6,139 nucleotides of DNA from Paludibacteraceae bacterium (GTDB lineage Bacteria; Bacteroidota; Bacteroidia; Bacteroidales; Paludibacteraceae). Positions 1-6,139 of this stretch are shown one piece after another (the first letter of the stretch is position 1; each line of letters opens with the position of its first letter). The stretch lies in NCBI GenBank assembly GCA_017648235.1, contig JAGCIZ010000029.1, positions 1 to 6,139 on the forward strand, read 5' to 3'. The notes beneath the pieces are model-generated. The model worked only from the letters and a program-made list of their open reading frames with translations, was not told where the DNA came from and did no database searches. The position numbers and the translations under genes were made by a program.

Positions 1-1206
1 AAACGTGTCTTTACCCGAAATCTCCTTTTTGTTCGCCTTTCGAGCATCGTCCATCACTTTGTCGAGCAAACGAATTCCTGTTTCAAGCGTACGAAGAAAT
101 GCTTCCTCTTCTTCTTTAATTACTTTTTCAATAAGAACTTGTTGTGCTTTCAGTTCAGGATAAGCAACTCCCATATCGCAAACTAATTGAGGAATAAGCT
201 TAAACATAAATGCTGATCTTTGCCCCAAGAACGTATAACCATAACGCACTGCACGTCTTAAAATTCTACGAATGACATATCCAGCTTTCGCATTGCTTGG
301 AAGTTGACCATCAGTAATGGCAAAAGCAATTGTTCTAATATGGTCGGCAATAACACGCATTGCCACATCAGTCTCTTTTGATTGACCATATTTGCAGTTA
401 CAAGTCTCTCCAATTTTACCTAGCATAGGTTGAAAAACGTCGGTATCGTAATTCGATTGTTTCCCTTGTATAGCCATACAAAGGCGTTCGAATCCCATTC
501 CCGTATCAATTACCTTGTTTGGTAGAGTTTCTAGAGATCCGTCTGCCTTTCTATTATACTGCATAAACACATTGTTCCATATCTCAATTACTTGCGGATG
601 ATCTCCATTTACAAGCGATTTTCCATCCACCAATTTTCGATCTGCTTCATTTCTTAAATCGATATGTATTTCGGAACAAGGACCACAGGGACCTGTATCT
701 CCCATTTCCCAAAAATTATCCTTTTTATTTCCGTCAATAATTCTATCCTTGTCAATATGCTTTGCCCAAAATTCTGCAGCTTCAAAGTCTCTTTCCAATC
801 CCTCTTTTGGAGATCCTTCAAAAATGGTAACATACAAACGGTCTTTTTCCAGATTAAGTACTTCTGTAAGATATTCCCAAGCATAAGCAATGGCTTCTTC
901 CTTAAAATAGTCGCCAAACGACCAATTTCCAAGCATCTCAAACATTGTGTGATGATAGGTATCATGTCCAACTTCTTCTAAGTCGTTATGTTTTCCACTA
1001 ACGCGTAAACACTTCTGCGAATCGGCTACACGAGGGAATTTTATAGGATCATTTCCCAAAATGATATTTTTGAATTGATTCATCCCTGCATTGGTAAACA
1101 TCAACGTAGGATCATCTTTGATAACCATTGGTGCAGAAGGAACTATTTTATGCCCTTTAGAAGCAAAAAAGTCGAGAAACGACTGACGAATTTCTTGTGA
1201 AGTCAT
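1..1206 (-). CDS. alaS: Alanyl-tRNA synthetase, N-terminal 402 residues (cut by window edge)
   Basis: Class II aminoacyl-tRNA synthetase that charges tRNA-Ala with alanine in the cytoplasm. I translated the whole stretch from ATG at 1204-1206 and found no stop or frameshift through 402 codons; the reading frame runs off the left edge. Family members are about 870 residues, so this is the aminoacylation domain plus the start of the tRNA-binding region; the editing and C-Ala domains lie outside. Visible landmarks are FTNAGMNQF (37-45), the motif 2 region with SGKHND (70-75) and HTMFEMLGNWSFGDYF (86-101), DTGPCGPCSE (170-179) and motif 3 DTGMGFERL (234-242), all close to E. coli AlaRS as I remember it. 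The start is set by the usual N-terminus, MTSQEIRQSFLDFF, and lies about 25 nt below a TAnnTTTG promoter box. The leader is A-rich with no Shine-Dalgarno site. Confidence 0.97.
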   Translation of the reverse strand, partial: MTSQEIRQSFLDFFASKGHKIVPSAPMVIKDDPTLMFTNAGMNQFKNIILGNDPIKFPRVADSQKCLRVSGKHNDLEEVGHDTYHHTMFEMLGNWSFGDYFKEEAIAYAWEYLTEVLNLEKDRLYVTIFEGSPKEGLERDFEAAEFWAKHIDKDRIIDGNKKDNFWEMGDTGPCGPCSEIHIDLRNEADRKLVDGKSLVNGDHPQVIEIWNNVFMQYNRKADGSLETLPNKVIDTGMGFERLCMAIQGKQSNYDTDVFQPMLGKIGETCNCKYGQSKETDVAMRVIADHIRTIAFAITDGQLPSNAKAGYVIRRILRRAVRYGYTFLGQRSAFMFKLIPQLVCDMGVAYPELKAQQVLIEKVIKEEEEAFLRTLETGIRLLDKVMDDARKANKKEISGKDTF

Positions 1207-1236
1207 TTTGTTATTTTTATAATTATATTACCATGG

Positions 1237-1244
1237 CAAAGGTA
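1237..1244 (-). promoter_or_regulatory. Putative alaS promoter, -7 box TACCTTTG
   Basis: On the minus strand this octamer matches the Bacteroidota primary-sigma -7 consensus TAnnTTTG exactly. Transcription would begin near 1231, leaving an untranslated leader of about 25 nt before the alaS ATG. The partner -33 element is weak: no TTG lies 19-21 nt upstream, and the nearest TTTG (1272-1275) is 27 nt away, which is too far. A run of T residues precedes the box. Assignment rests on the box and its position only. Confidence 0.55.
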
Positions 1245-1265
1245 AAAAAAAGTGTATAGTTAAGA

Positions 1266-1293
1266 GAATAGCAAACCGAAAAAAGTGCTATTC
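1266..1293. repeat. Perfect 8-bp inverted repeat upstream of the alaS promoter
   Basis: GAATAGCA (1266-1273) and TGCTATTC (1286-1293) are exact reverse complements separated by 12 nt. The repeat lies about 35 to 62 nt upstream of the predicted alaS start of transcription and about 30 nt past the stop codon of the kinase gene. It could be a protein-binding site for alaS control or a weak terminator for the kinase transcript. On the minus strand the second arm is followed by TCTTAACT rather than a T run; a T run appears only about 15 nt later, so the terminator reading is weak. Confidence 0.45.
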
Positions 1294-1324
1294 AATATAG
1301 ACGCAGAAAGAAGAAAAAGACTAT

Positions 1325-2476
1325 TTAATCTTTTGTTACTTTTTGCAGAATGATTCTAAAGGTAGTTCCAAAGTTAGGTTCCGAGTGTTTTACAAAAATT
1401 TTACCTCGATGATACTCCTCTATTATGCGCTTTGCCAACGAAAGACCAAGCCCCCAACCTCTTTTTTTAGTAGTATATCCAGGGTTAAATATAGTTTTTA
1501 GTTTAGATTTTGGGATACCCTTTCCATTGTCAATCACATCTATTGCCACATTTTTTGAATCTTCCTTAATTTTGAATGTCAAGCTACCAATACCTTCCAT
1601 GGCATCAATTCCATTTTTACAAAGATTCTCGATTACCCAATGAAAAAGATCTGCATTAATCCAAACTTTTGTATTCGTGTTTTTGGCATCAAAAACATAA
1701 TTCACTTTTTGCGAAGTTCTTTTCCGCATATACGAAATAACACTTGAAAGCTCCTCCTGAAGTGAGCACTCCGTAAGTTCTGGTTTTGAGCCTATTTTTG
1801 AGAAACGTTCAGCAATTACCCTCAAGCGATCAACATCTTTTTCCATTTCGTACAAATATGCTTCTTCAGGATAACGGTTTTTTAGAATCTCATTCCAAGC
1901 CAAGAGAGATGATATTGGGGTGCCGAGTTGATGAGCAGTCTCTCGAGAAAGTCCAACCCAAATTTTGTCCTGCTCCGCCTTTTGAATTGAGAAAAAGGCA
2001 AAAAACACCAAAAAAAGGAACAAAGCCACTACTACAATCTGCACAAATGGAAAATAAGAAAGTTGCTTTAAAAGCAAGGAATCGTCGTAATAAATGTACT
2101 GTACCTCTCCATCGTTCACAGGGACTTCTATAGGTTCATGAAGATTTTTTATTCGATCTATTTCTAGGCTATCATTCAGCATTAATGAGTCCATATTACG
2201 GTACGACAAAAGTTCGCCCTTTGCATCCAACAAAATCACAGGAATTGTATGATTAGCTTCTATCACACTCTGCACAAAACTCAAATCTGTATCAAAATTT
2301 TCTACATTTATCAATTCACGCGTCGCATTAGCCCAAAGTTCCATTCGGGAACGTTCTTCTGAAGAAAGCTTTCGCACCAAAACATTGGTAACAAAAAGAG
2401 AAAGTCCCGCAATTGCAAATGAAAGTAAAATAAAAAAATACTTTAAGAAGCGTTTTAGTCCGTAAATTGATTTCAT
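1325..2476 (-). CDS. Membrane-bound orphan sensor histidine kinase
   Basis: Inner-membrane two-component sensor kinase of 383 residues. Two hydrophobic segments (about 13-35 and 142-164) bracket a periplasmic sensor region of about 105 residues that contains the stretch IPVILLDAKGELL (78-90), which looks like a PAS-type extracytoplasmic fold; the ligand cannot be read from it. There is no room for a HAMP domain: the phosphorylation box ETAHQLGTPISSL (179-191, phospho-acceptor H182) starts about 15 residues after the second membrane segment. The ATP-binding domain is complete, with N box ENLCKNGIDAM (283-293), G1 DNGKGIP (316-322) and G2 RGWGLGLSLAKRI (339-351). The residue after the histidine is Q rather than the usual E or D. 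No response regulator is next to it, so its partner is unknown. The gene lies between the serA terminator and alaS. The start ATG at 2474-2476 has an A-rich leader, and I saw no clear TAnnTTTG box in the 60 nt upstream. Confidence 0.93.
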   Translation of the reverse strand: MKSIYGLKRFLKYFFILLSFAIAGLSLFVTNVLVRKLSSEERSRMELWANATRELINVENFDTDLSFVQSVIEANHTIPVILLDAKGELLSYRNMDSLMLNDSLEIDRIKNLHEPIEVPVNDGEVQYIYYDDSLLLKQLSYFPFVQIVVVALFLFLVFFAFFSIQKAEQDKIWVGLSRETAHQLGTPISSLLAWNEILKNRYPEEAYLYEMEKDVDRLRVIAERFSKIGSKPELTECSLQEELSSVISYMRKRTSQKVNYVFDAKNTNTKVWINADLFHWVIENLCKNGIDAMEGIGSLTFKIKEDSKNVAIDVIDNGKGIPKSKLKTIFNPGYTTKKRGWGLGLSLAKRIIEEYHRGKIFVKHSEPNFGTTFRIILQKVTKD

Positions 2477-2536
2477 TTTTTAGTTCTTTTCAACTACCAC
2501 AATAACGAGTTTCTGAGTAAAAAATTGTACAAGCAT

Positions 2537-2579
2537 AAAAAAAGAAGCCAAATCCTTAAAGGTTTTGACTTCCTTTTTT
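2537..2579 (-). terminator. Intrinsic terminator of the serC-serA operon
   Basis: Read on the minus strand, this is a long hairpin with left arm AAAAAAGGAAGTCAAAACC, loop TTTAA and right arm GGATTTGGCTTC, running into TTTTTTT. It begins 18 nt after the serA stop codon. Two non-Watson-Crick positions are G-U pairs in the minus-strand RNA but A-C mismatches in the plus-strand RNA, so the structure is stronger in the direction that ends the serA transcript. One A-A mismatch remains near the loop. It separates the serine operon from the kinase gene, which starts 61 nt further on. Confidence 0.8.
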
Positions 2580-2597
2580 ATTTATGAACAATAAAAC

Positions 2598-3518
2598 TTA
2601 CTTACTCAAACGAAATCTTTCATTACCATTTTCCAAATAATCTACAATCTGACTCGCAGCAGCAAGACCTGCGTTGATATTAGCTTCAGCTGTTTCCGCT
2701 CCCATCTTTTTAGGTGTAGCAAAAACACGATTTCCAAAAAGAGCATTTAATTCTTCTTGTTTATCTGCAGCAATATCTGTAGCATATTTCAAGTCGGTAC
2801 GTTCCGAAAGGATTTCGACCAATTCTTCTTCGTTGATTACCTCTTTACGAGCAGTGTTAATCAAGCAACCTCCTTTTGGCATTTGTCCTAACAATGCTTT
2901 GCCAATGGATTTTTTTGTTTGTTCGTTTGCAGGAATATGCAATGAGATATACTGACAAGTGCTATACAATTCGTCCAACGAAAGAACTGGTTTTACGCCA
3001 TCTTTCTCAATTGCTTCTGTAGGAACAAATGGGTCAAAAGCTGCGACTTCCATGCCAAATCCTTGGGCAATTTTAGCGACCAATCGTCCAACATTTCCAT
3101 AAGCCTGAATGCCTAGACGTTTGCCTTTAAGTTCGCTACCAGTACCTTTTTGGAAGGTGTTACGAGCCATATAAACCATCATTCCAAGAGCAAGTTCTGC
3201 TACAGCATTAGAGTTCTGACCAGGAGTGTTCATTGCCACAATGCCACGTTCGCTACATGCGTCGAGGTCCAAATTGTCGAAACCTGCACCTGCACGAACA
3301 ACTATTTTCAAATTATTTGCGTGAGCAATAACCTCTTTTGTTACTTTGTCGGAACGAACGATAAGCGCATCAACGTCAGCAACTGCAGCATAAAATTCGG
3401 CTACATCTGTATATTTTTCCAACAAAACCAACTCATATCCTGCTTTTTCTACAATTTCTCTAATTCCATTGATAGCAGCAGCAGCAAATGGTTTTTCGGT
3501 AGCAACTAATACTTTCAT
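2598..3518 (-). CDS. serA: D-3-phosphoglycerate dehydrogenase, short lysine-type (type III)
   Basis: Cytoplasmic enzyme for the first step of serine synthesis: NAD-dependent oxidation of 3-phosphoglycerate to 3-phosphohydroxypyruvate. At 306 residues it has only the substrate- and nucleotide-binding domains of the D-2-hydroxyacid dehydrogenase family and lacks the C-terminal ACT domain that mediates serine feedback in E. coli SerA. Visible motifs are VRAGAGFDNLDL (74-85), NTPGQNSNAVAEL (97-109), the nucleotide loop LGIQAYGNVGR (135-145), and NTARKEVINEEEL (221-233) with catalytic R224. The acidic member is probably among D248-E256. The usual TPH(I/V)GG motif is replaced by ATPKKMGAET (267-276), placing lysine (K270 or K271) where the catalytic histidine normally sits; this is known for the lysine variant of type III enzymes. 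The first glycine of GxGxxG is alanine (A139). It follows serC by 37 nt with no promoter box between them and is ended by the terminator at 2537-2579. Confidence 0.95.
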   Translation of the reverse strand: MKVLVATEKPFAAAAINGIREIVEKAGYELVLLEKYTDVAEFYAAVADVDALIVRSDKVTKEVIAHANNLKIVVRAGAGFDNLDLDACSERGIVAMNTPGQNSNAVAELALGMMVYMARNTFQKGTGSELKGKRLGIQAYGNVGRLVAKIAQGFGMEVAAFDPFVPTEAIEKDGVKPVLSLDELYSTCQYISLHIPANEQTKKSIGKALLGQMPKGGCLINTARKEVINEEELVEILSERTDLKYATDIAADKQEELNALFGNRVFATPKKMGAETAEANINAGLAAASQIVDYLENGNERFRLSK

Positions 3519-3555
3519 TTTTTCTCTTTTTTAGATTTTATTGTCTTTTCTTTTC

Positions 3556-4623
3556 TTATGCCTTGCGTTCGAATTCTTTCATGCAGTCGATTAGCGCCAA
3601 AACGCTTTCTTTAGGCAATGCATTGTAAGTAGAAGCGCGGAAACCTCCAACAGAACGGTGACCTTTGATACCAACCATTCCGCGTTCAGCAGCAAATTTT
3701 CCGAACTCTTCTTCCAATTCTTTGTATTCGTCGTTCATTACGAAGCAGATATTCATAAGCGAACGATCTTCTACGGCTGCAGTTCCTTTGAACAATTTGT
3801 TTCTGTCAATTTCATCGTAAAGGAGTTGAGCTTTTTCGATATTCATTTTTTCTAACACCGAAACGCCTCCCAATCCTTTAATCCATTTTAATGTTTGCAA
3901 AGCACCGAAAATAGGAACACAAGGAGGTGTGTTGAACATACTTCCACCTTTAATGTGAGTGCGATAGTCAAGCATGGTTGGAATAGGACGAGAAACTTTT
4001 CCCAACAATTCATCTTTAACAATTACAAAGGTAACACCAGCAGGAGCCAAATTCTTTTGAGCTCCACCGTAAATCAAACCATATTTAGAAACATCAATTG
4101 GACGAGAGAAAATATCAGAAGACATATCGGCAACCAATGTTACTGGAGAATCTAAATCTTTGCGGATTTCTGTTCCAAAAATGGTGTTATTTGTAGTGAT
4201 GTGGAAATAATCAGCATCGGTAGGGATAACATAGTCTTTTGGAATAAAAGAAAAGTTTGCATCTTTTGATGAAGCAACTTCAATAACTTCACCAAAAAGT
4301 TTTGCTTCTTTAAGTGCTTTGTTTGCCCAAGTACCTGTGTTCAAATATGCTGCTTTTTTCTCCAACAAGTTGTATGGAACCATACAAAATTGCATACTTG
4401 CTCCACCGCCTAAAAACAAAACAGAATAACCTTGAGGAATATCCAAAATTTCTTTGAACAGAGCTTCTGTTTCGTCCATAACTGCTTGAAAATCTTTCGA
4501 GCGATGGCTCATTTCCATCAACGACAATCCCGAATCGTTAAAGTTCAAAACTGCCTTTGCTGTGTTCTCAATTGTTGATTGAGGAAGGATTGATGGTCCT
4601 GCATTAAAATTGTGTTTTTTCAT
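3556..4623 (-). CDS. serC: Phosphoserine aminotransferase
   Basis: PLP-dependent class V aminotransferase, cytoplasmic, that converts 3-phosphohydroxypyruvate and glutamate to O-phosphoserine and 2-oxoglutarate, the second step of serine synthesis. In some bacteria SerC also acts in pyridoxal phosphate synthesis; nothing here shows whether it does so in this organism. The 355-residue length is close to the E. coli enzyme. Motifs in order are NFNAGPS at the N-terminus (5-11), MEMSHRS (36-42), FLGGGASMQF (70-79), GTWANKA (97-103), VADMSSD (164-170) with the PLP-ring aspartate D166, the Schiff-base lysine K190 in GGAQKNLAPAG (186-196), and the C-terminal HRSVGGFRASTYNA (322-335) that helps bind substrate. 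The start ATG at 4621-4623 gives the conserved N-terminus and lies about 30 nt below a predicted promoter. It is the first gene of the serC-serA operon. Confidence 0.97.
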   Translation of the reverse strand: MKKHNFNAGPSILPQSTIENTAKAVLNFNDSGLSLMEMSHRSKDFQAVMDETEALFKEILDIPQGYSVLFLGGGASMQFCMVPYNLLEKKAAYLNTGTWANKALKEAKLFGEVIEVASSKDANFSFIPKDYVIPTDADYFHITTNNTIFGTEIRKDLDSPVTLVADMSSDIFSRPIDVSKYGLIYGGAQKNLAPAGVTFVIVKDELLGKVSRPIPTMLDYRTHIKGGSMFNTPPCVPIFGALQTLKWIKGLGGVSVLEKMNIEKAQLLYDEIDRNKLFKGTAAVEDRSLMNICFVMNDEYKELEEEFGKFAAERGMVGIKGHRSVGGFRASTYNALPKESVLALIDCMKEFERKA

Positions 4624-4660
4624 TATTATAAAACTTTAATATCCTTTAATTTTAAGGCGA

Positions 4661-4691
4661 CAAAATTACATCTTTTGCGACATTTTAGCAA
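4661..4691 (-). promoter_or_regulatory. Putative serC-serA operon promoter
   Basis: On the minus strand TAATTTTG (4661-4668) matches the Bacteroidota -7 consensus TAnnTTTG exactly. TTG (4689-4691, within GTTG) sits 20 nt upstream, the usual distance for the -33 element. Transcription would start near 4654, giving a leader of about 30 nt before the serC ATG. This is the best-formed promoter in the window. I saw no riboswitch-like structure in the short leader. Confidence 0.65.
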
Positions 4692-4702
4692 CATTTTTTT
4701 TG

Positions 4703-4737
4703 AAGAAAAAGCAAAGGAATTTCATTTTGTTTTTCTT
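4703..4737 (-). terminator. Possible weak terminator after the recombinase gene
   Basis: AAGAAAAA (4703-4710) pairs with TTTTTCTT (4730-4737), and CAAA (4712-4715) pairs with TTTG (4726-4729), with G4711 bulged and a 10-nt loop. It lies 35 nt past the recombinase stop codon and ahead of the serC promoter, where a terminator is expected. The stem is almost all A-T and no separate T run follows it on the minus strand, so it may only reflect base composition. Confidence 0.3.
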
Positions 4738-4772
4738 AAGCCACTTTTAGTATTATTTTTAATATGTAGAAA

Positions 4773-5666
4773 TCATTTATTGCGTGGATGCTTCGTCAAA
4801 ATTTCTTCACGAATAAATTGAACATCAACATGTGTATAAATCTCAGTCGTCATAATACTCTCATGACCAAGTAGTTGCTGAATTGCCCGCAAATTGGCGC
4901 CACCCTCAAGCAAATGAGTAGCAAATGAATGACGAAACGTATGAGGGCTAACATTTTTCTTTATTCCTGCAGATAGCGCCATTTTTTTTACAATATCAAA
5001 AATCATCGCACGGGTGAGTTTAGTTCCTCGTCTGTTCAAAAAAAGAAAATCTTCGTTCCCAGGCTGAATTTTAAGCAAGTTTCTATCAAGAAACCAAAAC
5101 TGTATTTGCTTCAAGCTTTCGTCGGAAAGAGGCACCAAACGCTGTTTATTTCCCTTCCCTTCAACTTTCATAAATCGTTCATCAAAGAAAACATTTGAAA
5201 TTTTCAGATTTACCAATTCAGAAACTCTCAATCCTGAGCCATATAGTACCTCAATGATGGTTTTATTTCTCTGACCTTCAGGTTTTGACAAATCAACAGC
5301 TCCTACTATTTGATTAATTTCAGCAACCGAAAGCACCTCCGGCAAACGAAAACCAATTTTAGGAGACTCTAGCAAATCTGCAGGATTACTTTTGAGTTGT
5401 TTGTCGTAAACTAGAAACCGATAAAAAGATTTTATGCCCGATATCATACGCGCTTGGGTACGAGGATGAATGCCGATATGAGCAAGTTCTACTAAAAAAT
5501 CGGATAAATGCTCTTTATTCACATCTAACACATCAACTTGAATTTGCTCTAGATGTTTCAAAAGAGTATTCAAATCTCTTTTATAGGCATCTACAGTGTT
5601 TCTTGAAAGCGACTTTTCGAGCAATAAATAGGCATAATATTTTTTTAAGACCAAATCTATTTTCAC
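4773..5666 (-). CDS. xerD: Site-specific tyrosine recombinase, XerC/XerD family (probably XerD)
   Basis: Recombinase that resolves chromosome dimers at the dif site near the terminus, normally acting with a second Xer protein and FtsK. The 297-residue length matches the family (about 298). The N-terminal SAM-like DNA-binding domain covers about 1-90 (SRNTVDAYKRDL at 21-32); the catalytic domain follows. All active-site residues are present: R147 in GSGLRVSEL, K171 in GKGNKQRLVPL, H242 and R245 in HTFRHSFATHLL, H268 in LLGHES, and the nucleophile Y277 in TEIYTHV. The ending KHPRNK resembles XerD, which typically ends in HPR, more than XerC, but the two cannot be separated with certainty here. 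The start codon is GTG (5664-5666); the first in-frame ATG would remove about 73 residues including most of the DNA-binding domain. Spacing to corA is 3 nt, so the two are probably co-transcribed and perhaps translationally coupled. Nothing suggests an integron or phage integrase. Confidence 0.92.
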   Translation of the reverse strand: MKIDLVLKKYYAYLLLEKSLSRNTVDAYKRDLNTLLKHLEQIQVDVLDVNKEHLSDFLVELAHIGIHPRTQARMISGIKSFYRFLVYDKQLKSNPADLLESPKIGFRLPEVLSVAEINQIVGAVDLSKPEGQRNKTIIEVLYGSGLRVSELVNLKISNVFFDERFMKVEGKGNKQRLVPLSDESLKQIQFWFLDRNLLKIQPGNEDFLFLNRRGTKLTRAMIFDIVKKMALSAGIKKNVSPHTFRHSFATHLLEGGANLRAIQQLLGHESIMTTEIYTHVDVQFIREEILTKHPRNK

Positions 5667-5669
5667 TCT

Positions 5670-6139
5670 TTACAGCCACTTTTTCTTTTTGAAAACCCAA
5701 AGCAATGTTCCCGAAAACACCACCATCAGCGACAATGCAAACAAATAACCATATTTCCAACCTAGTTCGGGCATAAACTTAAAGTTCATTCCGTACATGC
5801 TGGCAATAAGAGTTGGCGGCATAAAGATAATGGAAACAACTGTGAATATTTTGATTGTTTTATTTTGTTCAATATTAACCAAACCGAGAAAAGTATCTTG
5901 CAAATAGTCCAGACGATCAAATCCAAAACGAGTGTATTCAAACAACGAATTAACGTCTTTTATAATCACTGACAATCTAGAACGCAACTCATCAGGAATC
6001 AACTCGCATTTTATCATATTCGATACCACACGTTGTTTATCAATAATATTCTGACGAATAATCATCACCTTTTCTTGCAAGTTCTTAATCTCCAACAAGA
6101 TGTCTTCATCAGGATCTTCATCAGTATTCATTTTCTTAC
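5670..6139 (-). CDS. corA: CorA-family magnesium/cobalt transporter, C-terminal part
   Basis: Inner-membrane pentameric channel for Mg2+ (also Co2+ and Ni2+ in characterised members). Only about 155 codons are in the window. The frame stays open through the right edge, so the ATG at 6129-6131 is probably an internal methionine and the true start lies outside; full-length members are about 315-350 residues. Counting from that methionine, a long cytoplasmic helix covers about 11-90 with DKQRVV (31-36) and the family stretch GLVNIEQNKTIKIF (83-96). The first membrane helix is about 93-113. The diagnostic selectivity motif YGMN is at 113-116, followed by the periplasmic loop FMPEL (119-123), the second membrane helix at about 127-147 and the positively charged tail KKKKWL. 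The order and wording follow E. coli CorA closely. It is intact as far as visible and ends 3 nt before the recombinase gene. Confidence 0.93.
   Translation of the reverse strand, partial: KKMNTDEDPDEDILLEIKNLQEKVMIIRQNIIDKQRVVSNMIKCELIPDELRSRLSVIIKDVNSLFEYTRFGFDRLDYLQDTFLGLVNIEQNKTIKIFTVVSIIFMPPTLIASMYGMNFKFMPELGWKYGYLFALSLMVVFSGTLLWVFKKKKWL

Noticed and set aside
654..981. Overlapping open frames of about 105 codons on both strands inside alaS
   Set aside because: The alaS frame is open and matches the family throughout; these are shadows in other frames with no recognisable motif.
1786..2133. Plus-strand open frame of 115 codons antisense to the kinase
   Set aside because: It lies wholly inside the well-supported kinase gene, has no promoter or domain signature, and its composition mirrors the opposite strand.
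3150..3509. Plus-strand open frame of 119 codons antisense to serA, rich in cysteine and serine
   Set aside because: The unusual composition follows from reading conserved serA codons backwards; there is no independent support.
4634..4650. Direct repeat CTTTAAT at 4634-4640 and 4644-4650 in the serC leader
   Set aside because: Seven bases in very AT-rich sequence, with no extension or third copy; chance is the simplest explanation.
4773..5666. Tyrosine recombinase as sign of an integrated mobile element or integron
   Set aside because: Length, motifs and the HPR ending fit a housekeeping Xer protein, and there are no attachment repeats, cargo genes or tRNA gene nearby.
6129..6131. ATG at 6129-6131 as the start of a short 153-residue CorA-like protein
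   Set aside because: The frame remains open upstream to the window edge and the N-terminal CorA domain is expected there, so this is probably an internal methionine.

Overview
The window reads as core chromosome of a member of the Bacteroidota, most likely Bacteroidales. The evidence is an AT-rich sequence, A-rich leaders without Shine-Dalgarno sites before every visible start, promoter boxes matching the Bacteroidota -7 element TAnnTTTG, a short lysine-type phosphoglycerate dehydrogenase, and a sensor kinase with an HQLGTP phosphorylation box. This is inferred from motifs and remembered family sequences; no search was run.

All six genes lie on the minus strand, so transcription runs from high to low coordinates. 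From the right edge: the C-terminal half of a CorA-type magnesium channel (5670-6139, start outside the window); a XerC/XerD tyrosine recombinase (4773-5666), 3 nt after corA and starting with GTG; a 149-nt gap holding a serC promoter; serC (3556-4623) and serA (2598-3518), 37 nt apart; a good intrinsic terminator (2537-2579); an orphan membrane histidine kinase (1325-2476); a 118-nt gap holding an alaS promoter box and a perfect inverted repeat; and the first 402 residues of alanyl-tRNA synthetase (1-1206), cut by the left edge.

serC and serA form a two-gene serine operon with its own promoter and terminator. SerA oxidises 3-phosphoglycerate and SerC transaminates the product to phosphoserine; the phosphatase (serB) is not in the window. 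corA and xerD are probably co-transcribed through tight spacing rather than shared function. The kinase has no response regulator beside it. alaS appears to be its own transcription unit.

There is no mobile element, CRISPR array, RNA gene, pseudogene or defence-like cassette, and I found no undescribed system. The points worth a second look are the SerA active-site substitutions, the glutamine after the kinase's phospho-histidine, and the inverted repeat just upstream of the alaS promoter.
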